Origin: Coprinellus micaceus
Lineage: Eukaryota; Basidiomycota; Agaricomycetes; Agaricales; Psathyrellaceae
DNA length: 64,000 nucleotides
Direction: 5' to 3'
NCBI GenBank assembly: GCA_951394405.1
Contig: OX596341.1
Span: 1,736,001-1,800,000 of the forward strand
In this document: positions 24,451 to 36,320 of the stretch, piece by piece
Numbering within the stretch: position 1 is the stretch's first letter
How the letters are laid out: every line of letters begins with the position of its first letter
Translations under genes and position numbers: made by a program
Notes under the pieces: generated by a model
Databases searched by the model: none
The model's input: the letters and a program-made list of their open reading frames with translations, nothing else
Told to the model about the DNA's origin: nothing

Positions 24451-25528
24451 ATGGGTTTTCTCAGAGACCTGAAGGGCAAGCTCAAGGGCCTTGCTGATCA
24501 CCACGATCACCACGGAGGGCATGCTTCGTCTTCCAGCGATGCACCCCCTGAATGGACACCCGCTCCAGAGATATCTGTGTGTCGAGCACCTCTTATTCCA
24601 AAGTAGCAAGATCTTACCTTGGGACGTACGGTCCCTAATCTCTAGCACCATTGGGGCAAGTGGAACGAAGCTCCCGATGAGGAGTATCAAGCAGGGGAAG
24701 ACTTTTGCACCCAGTACCCACCCTGGGCACCACGCCTTCTCCCATCGGACACAGTCGAGAGGATCAATAACGAAGGGTGTAAAGTCTGGGGTATCCAGCA
24801 TCCCACAACACCTCGATTCGTAGGACAGATCCAGAATGCCAGTGATACCAAAGGAGGGGCGAGCGTCACCAGCATCTCCGCGAATGCCGCGTGCAAGGAC
24901 GTCTGTTTGCTCAGCGACCTTCCAATCCTTGGGGGTTTGTACGAGGTTCAAGGGAAGCAAGGTGTCTACTATGAAGTCCTCATCCAGAAGATGAATGGAT
25001 TCATAGCTGTCGGTACGTGACCGCCTCGGGCTCTCCATCGGTTGCCTTGGTTCCTGACAAGCATCATGATACCCGTCTGTAGGGACCGCCTGTCGACCAT
25101 ACCCTGAGTGGCGCATGCCCGGCTGGAACCGCCTGAGCGCAGGCTGGCACCTCGACGACTTGCGCAAGTTCTTTGAAGATCCCGACGGCGGCCGCGACTA
25201 CGTCGACGGATCGGTCGTCAGCCGTGTCAGCGTTGGGGACACCATCGGCTGTGGGTATGAGTTCGCCACCGGCAACCTGTTCTATACGTACAACGGCCTG
25301 CGCCTTCCCAACGCCTTCACTGGCGTGTATCTACCCCGGACCAAGCACGATGTGTTTGCGGCGATCGGTGTGGAGGGAGAATGTCAATTCCAGGTCAACT
25401 TTGGCGGGGAATTGTTCAGGTGGAAGGAAGGGAACGAGTGGGCTTGGAGGGTGGAGGGACATGTTGGAAGGTTGACTGGAACATCGGGATCTCATGGTGA
25501 TGACGAGCTCCCAGCATATTCTGGCTAG
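24451..25528 (+). CDS. SPRY/B30.2-domain protein
   Basis: Three exons (24451-24576, 24646-25012, 25083-25528) give 312 residues. The start, MGFLRDLKGKLKGL, is followed by a His-rich patch and a Pro-rich patch. After intron 1 come HHWGKWNEAPDEEYQAGEDFC and a domain whose core is GVYYEVLIQKMNGFIAVG, then TACRPYPEWRMPGWNRLSAGWHLDD. YVDGSVVSRVSVGDTIGCGYEFATGNLFYTYNGLRL follows, ending with QFQVNFGGELFRW. This is the SPRY pattern in which evenly spaced strands describe ligand-bound surface loops. Basidiomycetes have many such proteins and related SPRY adaptors (yeast Ssh4/Ear1) recruit Rsp5 ubiquitin ligase. Here I see no transmembrane segment or PY motif, so the partner is unknown. Confidence 0.75.
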
Positions 25529-27033
25529 TAGTTATGTGTGTATGGGTGTACGTGGGAGGGCCTTCGGAATGTTCGATGTTGTAAGTGATCGTCAGTGAGG
25601 CAATGTGTCCACAAGCTAGCTCCGACATTTACATATTGGAAGGGAATATTGACGCTGGTCCTCAAAGAGGCAGTCCACCAGTCGACCCCCATCTACTCTC
25701 CCCTCCTCGTCTAATCCCGAGTGTCTCCCCACTGGCACTTCACTTTTTCACGGCGCAACTCCTCTTCAGTTTGATGACTCCCGATATATCGATGCATCGC
25801 GGGGAGCAACGTCGTCATCAGCTAGATCTGGCTCTGATACCTTCAGGATGGACGCCGCTCAGAAAGGCGCGTTGGACCCATGAGCGTTCAACGTACTGGG
25901 CTGGAAACGTCGTGTCTTTTCTTCGTGGAGACTGTTGCTTGCCCTGACCATCGGACTCGGATCTTCCAACTGGTAGCATCAAACGTTCAGAAAAGGCACT
26001 CTTATCGCCATTTGGCACGTGCGCATAACACTGCGGCATAAATAGGCGCCCGTCCCCGAGCGACATTACAGAAGACTGAAAATTTTCCAAGACTATTGGA
26101 TCAGGGCGTGGTAGGCACTACGTTTCAGGATGTGCAAAATATATGATTCCTCACCAGCTTCCCGACCGGGATCAAAGGGGTTTCGGGCTCGGACTCGTCG
26201 AAAGAAGGTTGCCTTGTGAGTAAGCCATGTTGAGAATGGGCCCAGGGTATAGGGAGACGCTGGAATCAGCATCTGTGCATCGCTGCATCGGGGTATTCAA
26301 TAAGGCGAAATGAGAGCTGCGTTAGATGCGAGAGGGCTGAGGGCGTTGGCGGCCGCCGGAGTTATGATGCCAACCTTCCCACCGCTTGGTTGCGTCGATA
26401 GACGTAAGTACTGTCCGGTTGCGTCTAACAGGACCTAGCGAGTAGGGACAGATGGTAGAGCGACATGCAGTGGATAGACCAACCGTCGTCCGTTCGGACC
26501 CCCATTCGAACGTGGCCGCTGCTGAAATGATTGACATGTTAAGGTGCACACCGCGTCGTCCCGAGGCATCCCGATCCGGTGTGAAGAAACCGGTTCCTGA
26601 AGAGGTTGAGTAGGAACCCGGAAAGGAGATATGGACGGTTTGGAATGTGCTCCAGAATTTATGTGTGGCGGAACTGACCTGACAGACCAACGATTTCGGG
26701 AAAAGGTGCTGTCGGACGTGAGGCGACCAGATGGTGATGGAGGAATGTACATGGGTAAATATAGCAGGGATATCCAAGGGAGCGGCCAGAGAACACCAAA
26801 AATTAAATATGCGACCTCGCTTCAACGAGGTGCGAGGTAAATACGCAGTATGTAAGGCGATATCTACGGGTAGGGAGGAGAGGAACTGAGAGATAATAAG
26901 CTTCGCGAAGGCAAGCATCACAGACAAAACTCGATGAGGTGCAACAAGAGATGAAAGGCGTTCGATGATTTACACCATGACATTATATACGATAGATGAC
27001 ATAAATCGGTGGCCCTCATATTGGACGAGTGCG
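25529..27033. other. intergenic region
   Basis: About 1.5 kb between the SPRY gene and the end of NACHT gene N1. The longest frame (26322-26927, minus) has no recognisable domain and unconvincing composition. No repeat or RNA gene is visible. Confidence 0.4.
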
Positions 27034-30000
27034 TCAACCGAGCGAATTGGGCGACGTTATGGTGATGATGCATTCTAGTAATCTTTTGGCGGGCTGGGTC
27101 AGCTCCCCGGTCTATTGTAGGTCATCCGTAATCAGCACCCTTGAGTTTAGAACGGCGGATATGGACTTGCCTTATTCCTCTGGAGAGCATCAAGGGAATG
27201 TCTCCAGTCAGAGAGTGCGGCCTTCACCAGCGCTGACTCCGCGAACCGGGGGTGTTTCTTAGCCAGGCCAACCCATGCCTCAAGCTTCTCCAACCCCTTC
27301 TGTTTAGCGAAGCGCTTAAGGGTACGGGAAGTATCCTTCAACTTGATGGTTAACCGGAGGAAGCTCCCAAGGAAAGCTGCGGAGGTACAGTTCACCCAAG
27401 CTGTTTCGTCTGTAGTGAATGAACCACTGCTCATAAGGACGACCGCTGTTACGCAGGTAGAGAAAGGCGTCAGCGTGTCGAAGAGGTAGACAAAAGATAG
27501 TGCCATACATCGTTCACAAGACAAAATAAAGCCCTCGCACAATCGTTTCACGAGGTATGAGTTGACCCTTCCTTCGTCGAAGTGGAGATATTTTCCATCC
27601 TTTCCTGTGCGTCGCGCATCTTGCAAGAACTCTAAGCAGGTTCGATGGTAGAATTGAACGATCTTCCCCGTTTCCGCTGGGCCTCGGACTCTGACGAGCG
27701 ACCGTAAGTCGCACACGACGGAGTTGAAAGTGCCTTCCCTTAGGCCAAGAAGCTGATCATTTATCGACTCAGATTGCGGCTCAACTTGAAGGACCGTCGA
27801 TACTTGCAAGTCGGCGTATGCTCGAAGGATCAAGACGATGGGCTCCTGTTCTTGATCCCCCTTTGAACAAGGAGTGTCCGCGGGTCCGATGGCCCTCAAC
27901 AAAATGTTCCTGTAAAGGTCGTCGAGGGTACGTAGAAGAGAGGATGTCGTTGGATCTTCATATTTAGCGGTGCGAATCCATCGGAGCACGGAGTCCAGGC
28001 GTATCCAGGGGGAATCGCGTATCCCTCGCTCTACGTGCTTGATAACCGTCGCTGGGTATATGTACTGTCCTGAAGAGGCCTCTGCTATAGCGTCGATGTG
28101 CTCCTCTAATTCGGAGGTCTTCTTCTTTACGAGTTTCGGTAGGTGTGTCCGAAGAGTATGCTTGATATCTTCGGTGGCATCGAATTCTTTGTCGTCGCTC
28201 AGTCGGAGATGATATGAAGTATCAAGGCAACCTCCAAACTCCAGTTCACGGCGAATGGCCACTTCCGGTCTGGCGACGATGAAGACGCGGAAAGGGGTGA
28301 CCTTCAAGAGGGTGTTCCCGACGGTTTCCATGAGGTGCCTCTGCTCTTCTTCTGATTTGCACTCGTCAACCCCATCGATAAGGATGATGTCTGGGACTAG
28401 GTCATCGCCTTTCTTTTCTAGAGGCTCGACGATCAGTTTGGTAACCTGTGTCGACAGTGCCGCGTTGAAAACGAGAGGGTCGGCCCATGCTGCGAAGGAG
28501 ATCGCCTCACGGAGTTGCGGGCTCTTCAACCCGAGTTGGTAAGCGATCGTGGATATAACCCTCGAGGAATCGTTTCTGGTGTCGTCCAACGACGAGAAGA
28601 AGAAAGACGCCGCGAGAATATGATCCCGCGTCCATTCCTGGGCTATTGTGAGAGCAATGGAGGACTTGCCAGACCCCGCGGCCCCGGTCATGCAAAAGAC
28701 TTTGGGATCCATCAGAGGCGCGCCACCGGCCCAGCCCGCGATCTTGGTGAGAGCCTTGGAGCGTGTGCCATCGTCACATTTCCCGACACTCAAGACCGCT
28801 TGGGATGTGTGAATTGCGTTTGGAGCTGCACGGGACGAGAGCAGTTGCCAACCTTGAACTTGCTTTGCCGTCAGATGACCGGATTCCAGCAGGAAACTGA
28901 GCTCACCTCTCGTGTCCGAGTCGAAGTACATTCGGGGACTCATCGTAACATCGCGCCCTGCATGAACGGTCCCCATGAACCCGACAATCAAGTTCTCGCC
29001 ATGGGTTCCAAACGAGGCGGAGGCGGCTGAAGGAGACGTTGGGGAAGGATTGGGAGATGGGGCCTGAGACCCCGAGGTGGGACCACTCGCATCTGGGGGA
29101 GGAGTAAAGAGCGGGGAAGCATGTTCGACGCGAGGTTTGAGAGTCGACGATGTTGGCTTAATTGTAGCCGGATTTGTGCTGTGGGAAGGATTTAGGATCG
29201 TGTTTGCATTATCACCAATGCGAGAGTCCGGATAACCCAGTGGGGGCGTGTAAGTCTGCGAGGGTGAGTGTTCTCTGCACACAGGAGCTGAGGGACCATG
29301 AATGCGCCCGACACCTAGTCCCGGTAGTGTACCGCCTGGTCGGGTGGGTGCGGGGTGCACAGCGGTCTGGGTCTCTGACGGATGTGAGTATGGTTGGGGG
29401 GATGCTTCTGCGATAAGCCCAGGAAGTTGCTCGGGAACAGTGGGGATATATGGAGCTGGAGGTCGGCTCGAACAGAGTGAAGGATTTGTGGAAGGGTTCC
29501 GACGTCGTGCTTGGGACGTCCCATTAGTGCCCGACTTGCCACGATCGGCTGAAGGGTTTGGTGTGTGCTCAATACTTGGTTCTCGTGGGTTCGTATCGTT
29601 TTGGGGAATTTCAGTGGGAAGCAAGATACGCTGCACCCCTAGTGCATTGGGTGTGGGTGTCTGGGGAGTGGAATCTGCGCCCGACCCAGAGACCAGAGTG
29701 GCATGCTCGCGAACGGCTGGGATTGACCAGGAGGAAAGCTGGGGCAAGGGAGGAGAGGTATTTACACCCGTGCTCGGTATGCGCTCATGGGGGCCTGGCG
29801 TTCCTAGCTTAAGAGGCTGCCCCGCGGTCGTCTGCGGTGCTGCGGGGGTACGCTCGCGCTGATCACTCGAGGAAGTTTCCCTACTCGGCCGCGCAGGAGG
29901 TGCCTTGATAGCGGGGCTGGCCTCTTCAGAGACGCCAGGTATAGGGTACGTGCATGGTGAGGACACGCTAATGGTAGTTGGATGGGGAGGGGGTGAGAGA

Positions 30001-33000
30001 TTCACGGCTTTTACCGAGTCGCTTTCTCGAGGGTTCAGGTGTGCCAACTGGGCAAGTTGGTCAGGGGCCATCTGTAAAGATGGGTGCCCTATTTCCTTGA
30101 GCTGCGATCCGGTGGTTGGTGGGATGTCAGAGCGCCTGGTTGATTCTTCCAAGTTGGCTGGGGGAACGTGCGAGGGGAAGTGAGCGTTGTCCCGAAGTTC
30201 AGGGTGTTTCCCCAGGCCAGACACCGAGTCAGCTTGCTCGGGAGCGGCGGGGAAGTGGCCCAACGCCGTGCGGGTAGGACTGAAGGCTTTCACCACCGCA
30301 TTCGAATCACTCGCTCGACGTTTCCCGGGCGTCAACTGAATAGATGTCGCTTGCGAAGACGAATGTACTTTCTCGAATTGCGCTGCAGGGGTTGATGGAG
30401 GGTTGGAGTACGTGCTTGAGTTCTTCGAGTTTCCTGGTGGAGAGAAGGATTGGGAAGGGCCGCCACCACGCCGTCCCGGGGACGAAGAGTTGATGTGCGG
30501 CTGGGGACACTCTACAGCCCAATCGAGATGTTCGCCTGGGCCTGAAGCGGTTTGACTGATAATAGCATTGTGAGGCTGCGAAAGCGTATCACTGGCACCG
30601 GGAACCAGACTCGGGGGATGCGGATTATGTACGATCGCGTTCAAATCTTCTTCGCGAGGGTGGGCTTGTTTTCGGGGTGCCGCTCTCGAGACGTCAGGGG
30701 ATGTATGTCCAACCTCGGCCCCGGTCGAAGAAGTGCGTTGGGGGTCGCTTGATTTTTCCAAAGCAGCCGATGGCGTGGAGGTGGTTTGGGAAGTAGGAAT
30801 AGGAACTCGAGGCCCCGAAGGCTTTGTGTGGGTTTCACCAGTCCCTAGTTTCCAACGCTGCATATTTTTGCTAGAAAACGATCGAATGCCTTGCTCAGAA
30901 CCAGTAGCTGGAGTAGGCCGCGACGGTGGGGTGGTGGGAATTGAATTCGGAGAATGTGAGGAAATTATGGTCGCATCCTGGTGCCTTGATTGGGGACTAG
31001 GGCCAAGCACATTCGTAAGGGACCAGCATCTTCTCTCGACATCTGCTCCTCTGGCTGCTGGAACGTGTGCGGTTTTGTGACGTTCTTCAAGAGATGCAGC
31101 CGGTGGGGTGTCGGCGGGGTGTGTTTCATCCAGAGACTCTTTGTGAAAGCGCGTCCGAGTCGGAGGAAGTGCACCGGCATCCGAAAGGCCGAGATGAGCG
31201 TCATCGACGAGCGAAGGTTGTTCGGCAACAGGGAAGGTGGTAGCAGGCGTCGGCGAGCCCTCGGGGGCTGGTGTTGGAAGAGGAGAATTCGCAGCCGCGT
31301 TCAACTTCCCCCCACCTATATCCGGGTACCCCGACTGCGTAGGGTAGCCTTGTGACGTCTCGGAGGATGCTTGGTTGATCCTAGACGTTAAGGTAAGAGT
31401 CGAAGGGGTATCTGCGAAAGCATTCGGGTCTCCGAAGTCAGAGTGTGGGCGGTTCAAGTCGGATTGCGTCAATCTCTGCAAACTGAAAGATTCCGCATGA
31501 AGTTGAGGTGGCTCACCCCCTCTTTCCAACTTTTCGAGAGGTGCCTTGGAGACTTGCCCCACACCAGAGCGATGATTCAGAGGTTGTTCCGCTCTGGGGT
31601 ATAATCCGGAGGCGAGGGCGGCGCTCTGTGTTAGGCGGCCTTCGAGCCTCGGCATGTCTGGAAGTCAAGGAGGAACCATTGTCGAACCTAGGAGCTCTGA
31701 AACAACGAGGCACGCTCACCTGGTAGGTCGGGCTGTTCAGGCCATGGCGATAAGGCTGTTCGAGGTTGCGGTAGATAGCTCCCTTCCTCTACCATAGTAG
31801 AGACGCGTACTCTAGAATTGTTGAAACTTCCATCAGGCTTCGAGTTATGATACGTATTGGACTGAGAGGCAGAACCCGTTAAGCGAGGAGTGGGGGATAG
31901 CGCAGCGCTGTCGATGTCCCGATCGTTGGAAACGAGAACGGGGCGCGAGGGTGGCTGGCGTTTTATATCCAAATCCTGCGGGAGGTCATCTGAGTTCCCA
32001 CTTGGTCGGTTTGGTCGGGAGGGGGCGAAATCACATTGTTCAGGAGGTGAAAAGATCATGTGTTGTTCCAGGCCACCTACAGCCCCTCCAAAGTGCTCGC
32101 TAGGAACTGAGGCGGGCTGCTCGGAAACAGCACTGTGAGACTGCGACGGCGTGTGGTCGGGAGCCGGGCTCGGGGGAGGCGGGGCATTCGTGATTGTATT
32201 CAAATCGTCTTTGCCATGGTGAAAATGTCTTTTAGACGCCCGCTTTGAGGGGTCACGAGGTGAAGATCCAACCTCGGATTGGGACGTAGTGGTCGAAGAA
32301 ACACGCTGGTAGCCTAGTGGAGTGGGAGTAGGTTGCGGTGTATGGGCCCGAGGCCCGGGATGGTTTGAATGAGCTGCGGAAGTGCCCACCCTCTGTTGGG
32401 GACGTTGGCCAGGAACTGGCGGGGTGGCTTGCTCGTTCACACTCGCAGGAGTGGGCCGTGACGGTGTGTCTGGGCGATTTACACGTGCACTCGAAGGGGG
32501 CGGGCGGGTTATGGCCGGGTTCCGGTGCACTCTCTCGGGGGTAGGGCTGGTTGCATCCTTGGAGGGAGGATGTGCTCTCTCGACCTTCGATGCCCTGCCT
32601 GCTGAAGGGTGTGCAGGCTTGTGAGGTTCTTCAAGAAATGCGGCTGGTTGACTGTGGAGGAGATGCGATGTACCCTGCCAGTGAGGTCTTTTTTGAACGC
32701 TCATCAGAGGACGGGCATCGAGGACGAGATCTGTGTCATCAACAACTGAAGCGTGCTCGGGAACATGGGAGACACTAGCAGGCGTTGGTAAACTCCCGGG
32801 AGCTAGCGTTAGAAGAGGAAGATTTGCAGCGGCGTTCAACTTTCTCCCGCCCATATCCACGTACCCCGAGTGCGTAGGGTGGCCTCGAGGGGTCTCCCAG
32901 GATCTTCGTTTAGTTCTGGACACTACGGGAGAAGTCGAAGGGCGGCTTGCGGACTCATTCGGCTCTCCCGCATTAGCGTTGGGTGAACTGTAGTCCGATC

Positions 33001-34744
33001 GTGTCGCCCTTGGCACTCTGAAAGAGTCCGTATGAGTTTGAGAGGAAGAACCAGCCTTCTCTTCAGAGCTTTTGCCTTGTTTCGGGTGGTCTTCAAGCGC
33101 CAACGCATCTTGAAATCAATGAAGGGACCGCGTCAATTGTGGAAGCTCAGAAAGAAGGCGACACGCCCTACCTCGTAGGTCAGGCTCTTCCGGGTGCGGA
33201 AGCAAGTCCGTCCTAAATGGCCGCAGATAGCTCTCCACTTCGACACCGGAGTCGGGCACTGTGAGGTCACTGAGCCTCCTGGCGGACTTTGGGGATATAT
33301 CAGACAGTGGGGCTGGTCGAGTATCAATGATTAAGGGCAGAGCCAGCTGTAGAGAGGGGCAGCTAACACCCTCCTTGGCGGGAACAGGAGGGGGAGTCGA
33401 GGGTAACTTGCCCGTGTGATCTTGGGAGAACGAACGGTGCTCTAGCAAAGCTCCTGGACCTGGGACTAAAGGGTGATTGGGTCGGGTGAGAGGCCACGGC
33501 TTACAGCAGTTCGCGGAACATAGGGCGCGGATTGATTTTTTGATTTTGATTTCTCGCGCGCGCAAAACGCGCCATGATTTCGAGCCTCGGCGATGTTGCC
33601 CTCATTATGCTTGTGTATCTTCTCGGGTGGCCTTGAAAACAGTACAGTCATATTTAGAGAGCCATTGTGGACCGAACGAAGTCGTTTTTGCGGTCATAGG
33701 TTGTTTTTGTGAGATGAGGTTACGAGATGATTGTCTGGTACACTCCCCGTCAATGACATCGCGTGTCCCGGTCTCTTACATCCTTCTGGACTCATGAAAG
33801 GAGGCGTAAATGTCCTAAGAATCTCTGGTAATAGCTGTGTATTACTTAAGGGGCCCAGTTCGAAGAGAGGCATCATAAAAATTGGTATGGAAAGTGGGCA
33901 CCTGGCATCAAACCCGCCTGGGTGTGCCCTCACCATCGTGCTCCTCAACGCGTCCTCCTCAGAGATCGACCGCCAGAGGGTGGTGTAATATATAAGTTGG
34001 AACTAGGGAATGGTTCATTATCCATTTCGTTCTTTGGAACCCTCATTGAAATGAAGATTTAGGTGCCAGCAAAGCACCTCACCACCAGGCCACTTATCAC
34101 TTAGATTGAAGGAAATGCGCTGTTTTTGACCCTTCCGAAGAGTTAATACGTCTTTGGAGACGGCTTAAGTGGTCCGTTTCAGGCTCCAGAGCGCCGTATA
34201 TTCATTGCAGGACACAGGGTGTGCCACAGCGACCTCGTTGATGAGCAGCTGATCGGCCCCTTGAGGCTACCTTAACACACCAGCCCACTACCACCTGATA
34301 CTACCTACCTACAGGCACAGAATCACCTTCCCCTCCTTTCAGTTTAAATTTGAGTCTAAAACATACCATTCTCGTAGATGGATTGAGGTGACAATCCAGC
34401 ATACTCAAAGGTGGATGGTTGGGACCTGAGCATGCTGCCACTTCCGTTTTCCGAACAAAATTGGTACCAACATGTTTGCACAACGCTACTGGACACAGCT
34501 GAAGTAAATTTACATTCTTGGGGGAAGAATTGAACTCGATACTGCCAGGTCAAAATTCCAGTCGCGTTTTGCGCGCGCGAGAAAAAGAAATCAAAAAATC
34601 AATCCGCGCCCTATGTTCCGCGAATTGCTGTAAAATCGGTGCGTGATACGTACCTGTTGGGAGGTTTTCGTCTCCAGTGGGCGATTCTGGGCGACAGCAG
34701 CAGAGTGTCCTGAGCCATTGAACCCATGGAGGCCTTTGAGACAT
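27034..34744 (-). CDS. NACHT-type STAND NTPase N1 with N-terminal Cys motif and duplicated disordered exons
   Basis: Seven exons (34744-34654, 33465-33172, 33108-31720, 31657-28907, 28852-27509, 27445-27171, 27111-27034) join in phase to 2,073 residues. Exon 1 encodes a 30-residue start with QWLRTLCCCRPESP. Intron 1 (1,188 bp) contains a TIR transposon; without it and one TA the intron would be 59 bp. Exons 2-4 encode about 1,500 Pro/Ser/Thr-rich residues with visible internal duplication. A short block (LIVGFMGTVHAGRDVTM) precedes the phase-1 intron, then APNAIHTSQAVLSVG, Walker A GAAGSGKSS near residue 1565, SFFFSSLDDTRND, Walker B IILIDGVDEC and FYHRTCLEFLQD. The last intron has a GC donor (27170) and its exon matches the N2 and N3 ends. 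There are no C-terminal WD40 or ankyrin repeats. Fungal relatives act in non-self recognition or programmed cell death; that role here is inference. Confidence 0.75.
31720..33465 (-). repeat. tandemly duplicated exon units inside N1
   Basis: Exon 2 ends SYLRPFRTDLLPHPEEPDLR and exon 3 ends SYLPQPRTALSPWPEQPDLP, both with the same phase-1 donor. The start of exon 3 (QTHTDSF, then SGYVDMGGRKLNAAANLPLL, then HVPEHASVVDD) matches the start of exon 4 (SGYPDIGGGKLNAAANSPLP, then VAEQPSLVDD). So the long disordered region grew by duplication of an exon together with its splice sites; the exon 2 unit is a shortened copy. Confidence 0.65.
33504..34630. mobile_element. TA-flanked TIR element (pogo/Tc1-mariner-like, non-autonomous)
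   Basis: A 1,127-bp segment is bounded by nearly identical inverted repeats of about 67 bp. Both ends start CAGCARTTCGCGGAACATAG and continue through GGCGCGGATTGATTTTTTG into a CGCGCGCGCAAAACGCG tract. TA lies directly outside each end (33502-33503 and 34631-34632), as expected for a Tc1/mariner-superfamily target duplication. No transposase is encoded inside, so it is a deletion derivative or MITE. It sits entirely within intron 1 of N1. Confidence 0.75.
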
Positions 34745-36320
34745 GTGTTTGAGCCAAGGGGAAGGATACGACTAAAGGCGAAGGACATATGCCATGCGTC
34801 ATCGGAAGCTGCCTCATAAAGCAGGGTTTATCAAGCACAGGCGGCGTGGCTGAGGGAGTGATGTTTAGGCGCCGAAATCCCTTAAGGGTAGGCATGGTCC
34901 CACATCCTCCCTCGCCCGGACTACTTTGACCATATCGGATGGGTCTACTGGTATCCTGCAGGAGGCTGGTGTTGCGAACAGGGGCCCTGCTGTAAAATGC
35001 TATGCTGGATGGTGTTGCTAGTTGGACGAAAACCACCAATCGGGGCCGCCAATGAAAAGGCCCCCCGGTTTTGGGCAGTATACTGTATTGCGCAGTATCC
35101 CGTTGCCTTGATCTCGCAGGAGATGAATTGAATATATAGGACCTTGACGTGGCCCCTCATTTTACAATTGGTCGAGCACGCTCAAACCGCGAGGCTGCCC
35201 TAACTAGTCGGCGGGGTGCCACATGTGAAGAGGGGACTATAAGTGACATTTCTTGAGTAAGACGGCGTGAAGACTGACGGAGTTCGGACATCGTATATGG
35301 ATCCTAGCATCTTCCAATGACTCTGAGGACTATCACGAGTGGTTGAAGGACTTCCCGAAACCTTAGTGAGAACTTGACACCCCCTCTGTGATCTCACCTG
35401 CAGGTACTCGTACGACTCAATCGCGGTCTGAATTGTATTGTACTATTCTGTAGGCCATTGAACGCCTATCCATCATGCATCAGACTAAAAGGCGAAAGTT
35501 GAAGAAAAAGCTGTACACTCACGACGGATTGGTACCAGCATATGCTGAACACTGCTAGGAGCCTCGTGGAGCATTGCCATAAGCTGGCAGGCCTATTGCA
35601 TCGCGCAAGACCCACAGAAGGAGAGATACTACAATTGGTGGATCGGCTCAGCATCTGGCCTCATGTGTTGGTGCATTTCACCATATCTCCCGGCGTAGAT
35701 TGGAGCACGAAAACAATCGGTACAGCAGGTTCAGTGCCCTGAAACAGTGCCCGGTGGTGAGGTGACAGGGGATATAGAAGGACTGACCGTGAATTGGCTT
35801 CAATAGACCCTCCGATACGAAGTGCTGTATGCCAGGATTGAAGGCGGACCTGTTCCAGAAAGCAAGTAGCGTAGTAGGTGTGTCCCGGGCTTCATAATAT
35901 GCACAATTGATATACGCCCGTGTCCACGCCAGTTCCGGCGGAGGGAACCAGGAGTATAGCGCGTGGTGGGCAGAACTCGGGCAGAACAACGTTCGAGTTG
36001 AAGACAAGTCGCACATGCACTTACAAGGCCAGCGGAGGAGTCGACAGCAATAAATTTGGGTTGTGCTCGAGAGAATACACATGGACCCTAGCGGACCCAC
36101 AGGAAAAGACAGATCTACGAGGATTTACATTGAAATGAAGAGAAAGGAGCTGGAAGCAAATTCGATCAGGTACAGAGCGCCCGCTTAACGTTTAACATGA
36201 ATGAGGGTAAATCAGAGGAGGACAAGCGAGGGGAGAAGATAGATATGCGATATAGGCTTGGTCAGGTGTATAGCAAAATGAAAGCATTGTAAGTAAAAGG
36301 GGCACAAGGAAACACGCAGC
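34745..36320. other. intergenic region upstream of N1
   Basis: About 1.6 kb between the N1 start and the end of the lysine-rich gene. It holds the N1 promoter, which I cannot pinpoint. Short frames (for example 35678-36100 minus) have no recognisable content. A near match GAGCGCCCGC lies at about 36176. Confidence 0.4.

Noticed and set aside
26322..26927. 201-codon minus-strand frame as a gene
   Set aside because: No domain, no consistent splice sites and composition unlike neighbouring genes.
33477..33988. Transposase in the element inside N1
   Set aside because: The frames there are short, partly made of the inverted repeat itself, and have no DDE or helix-turn-helix motif.
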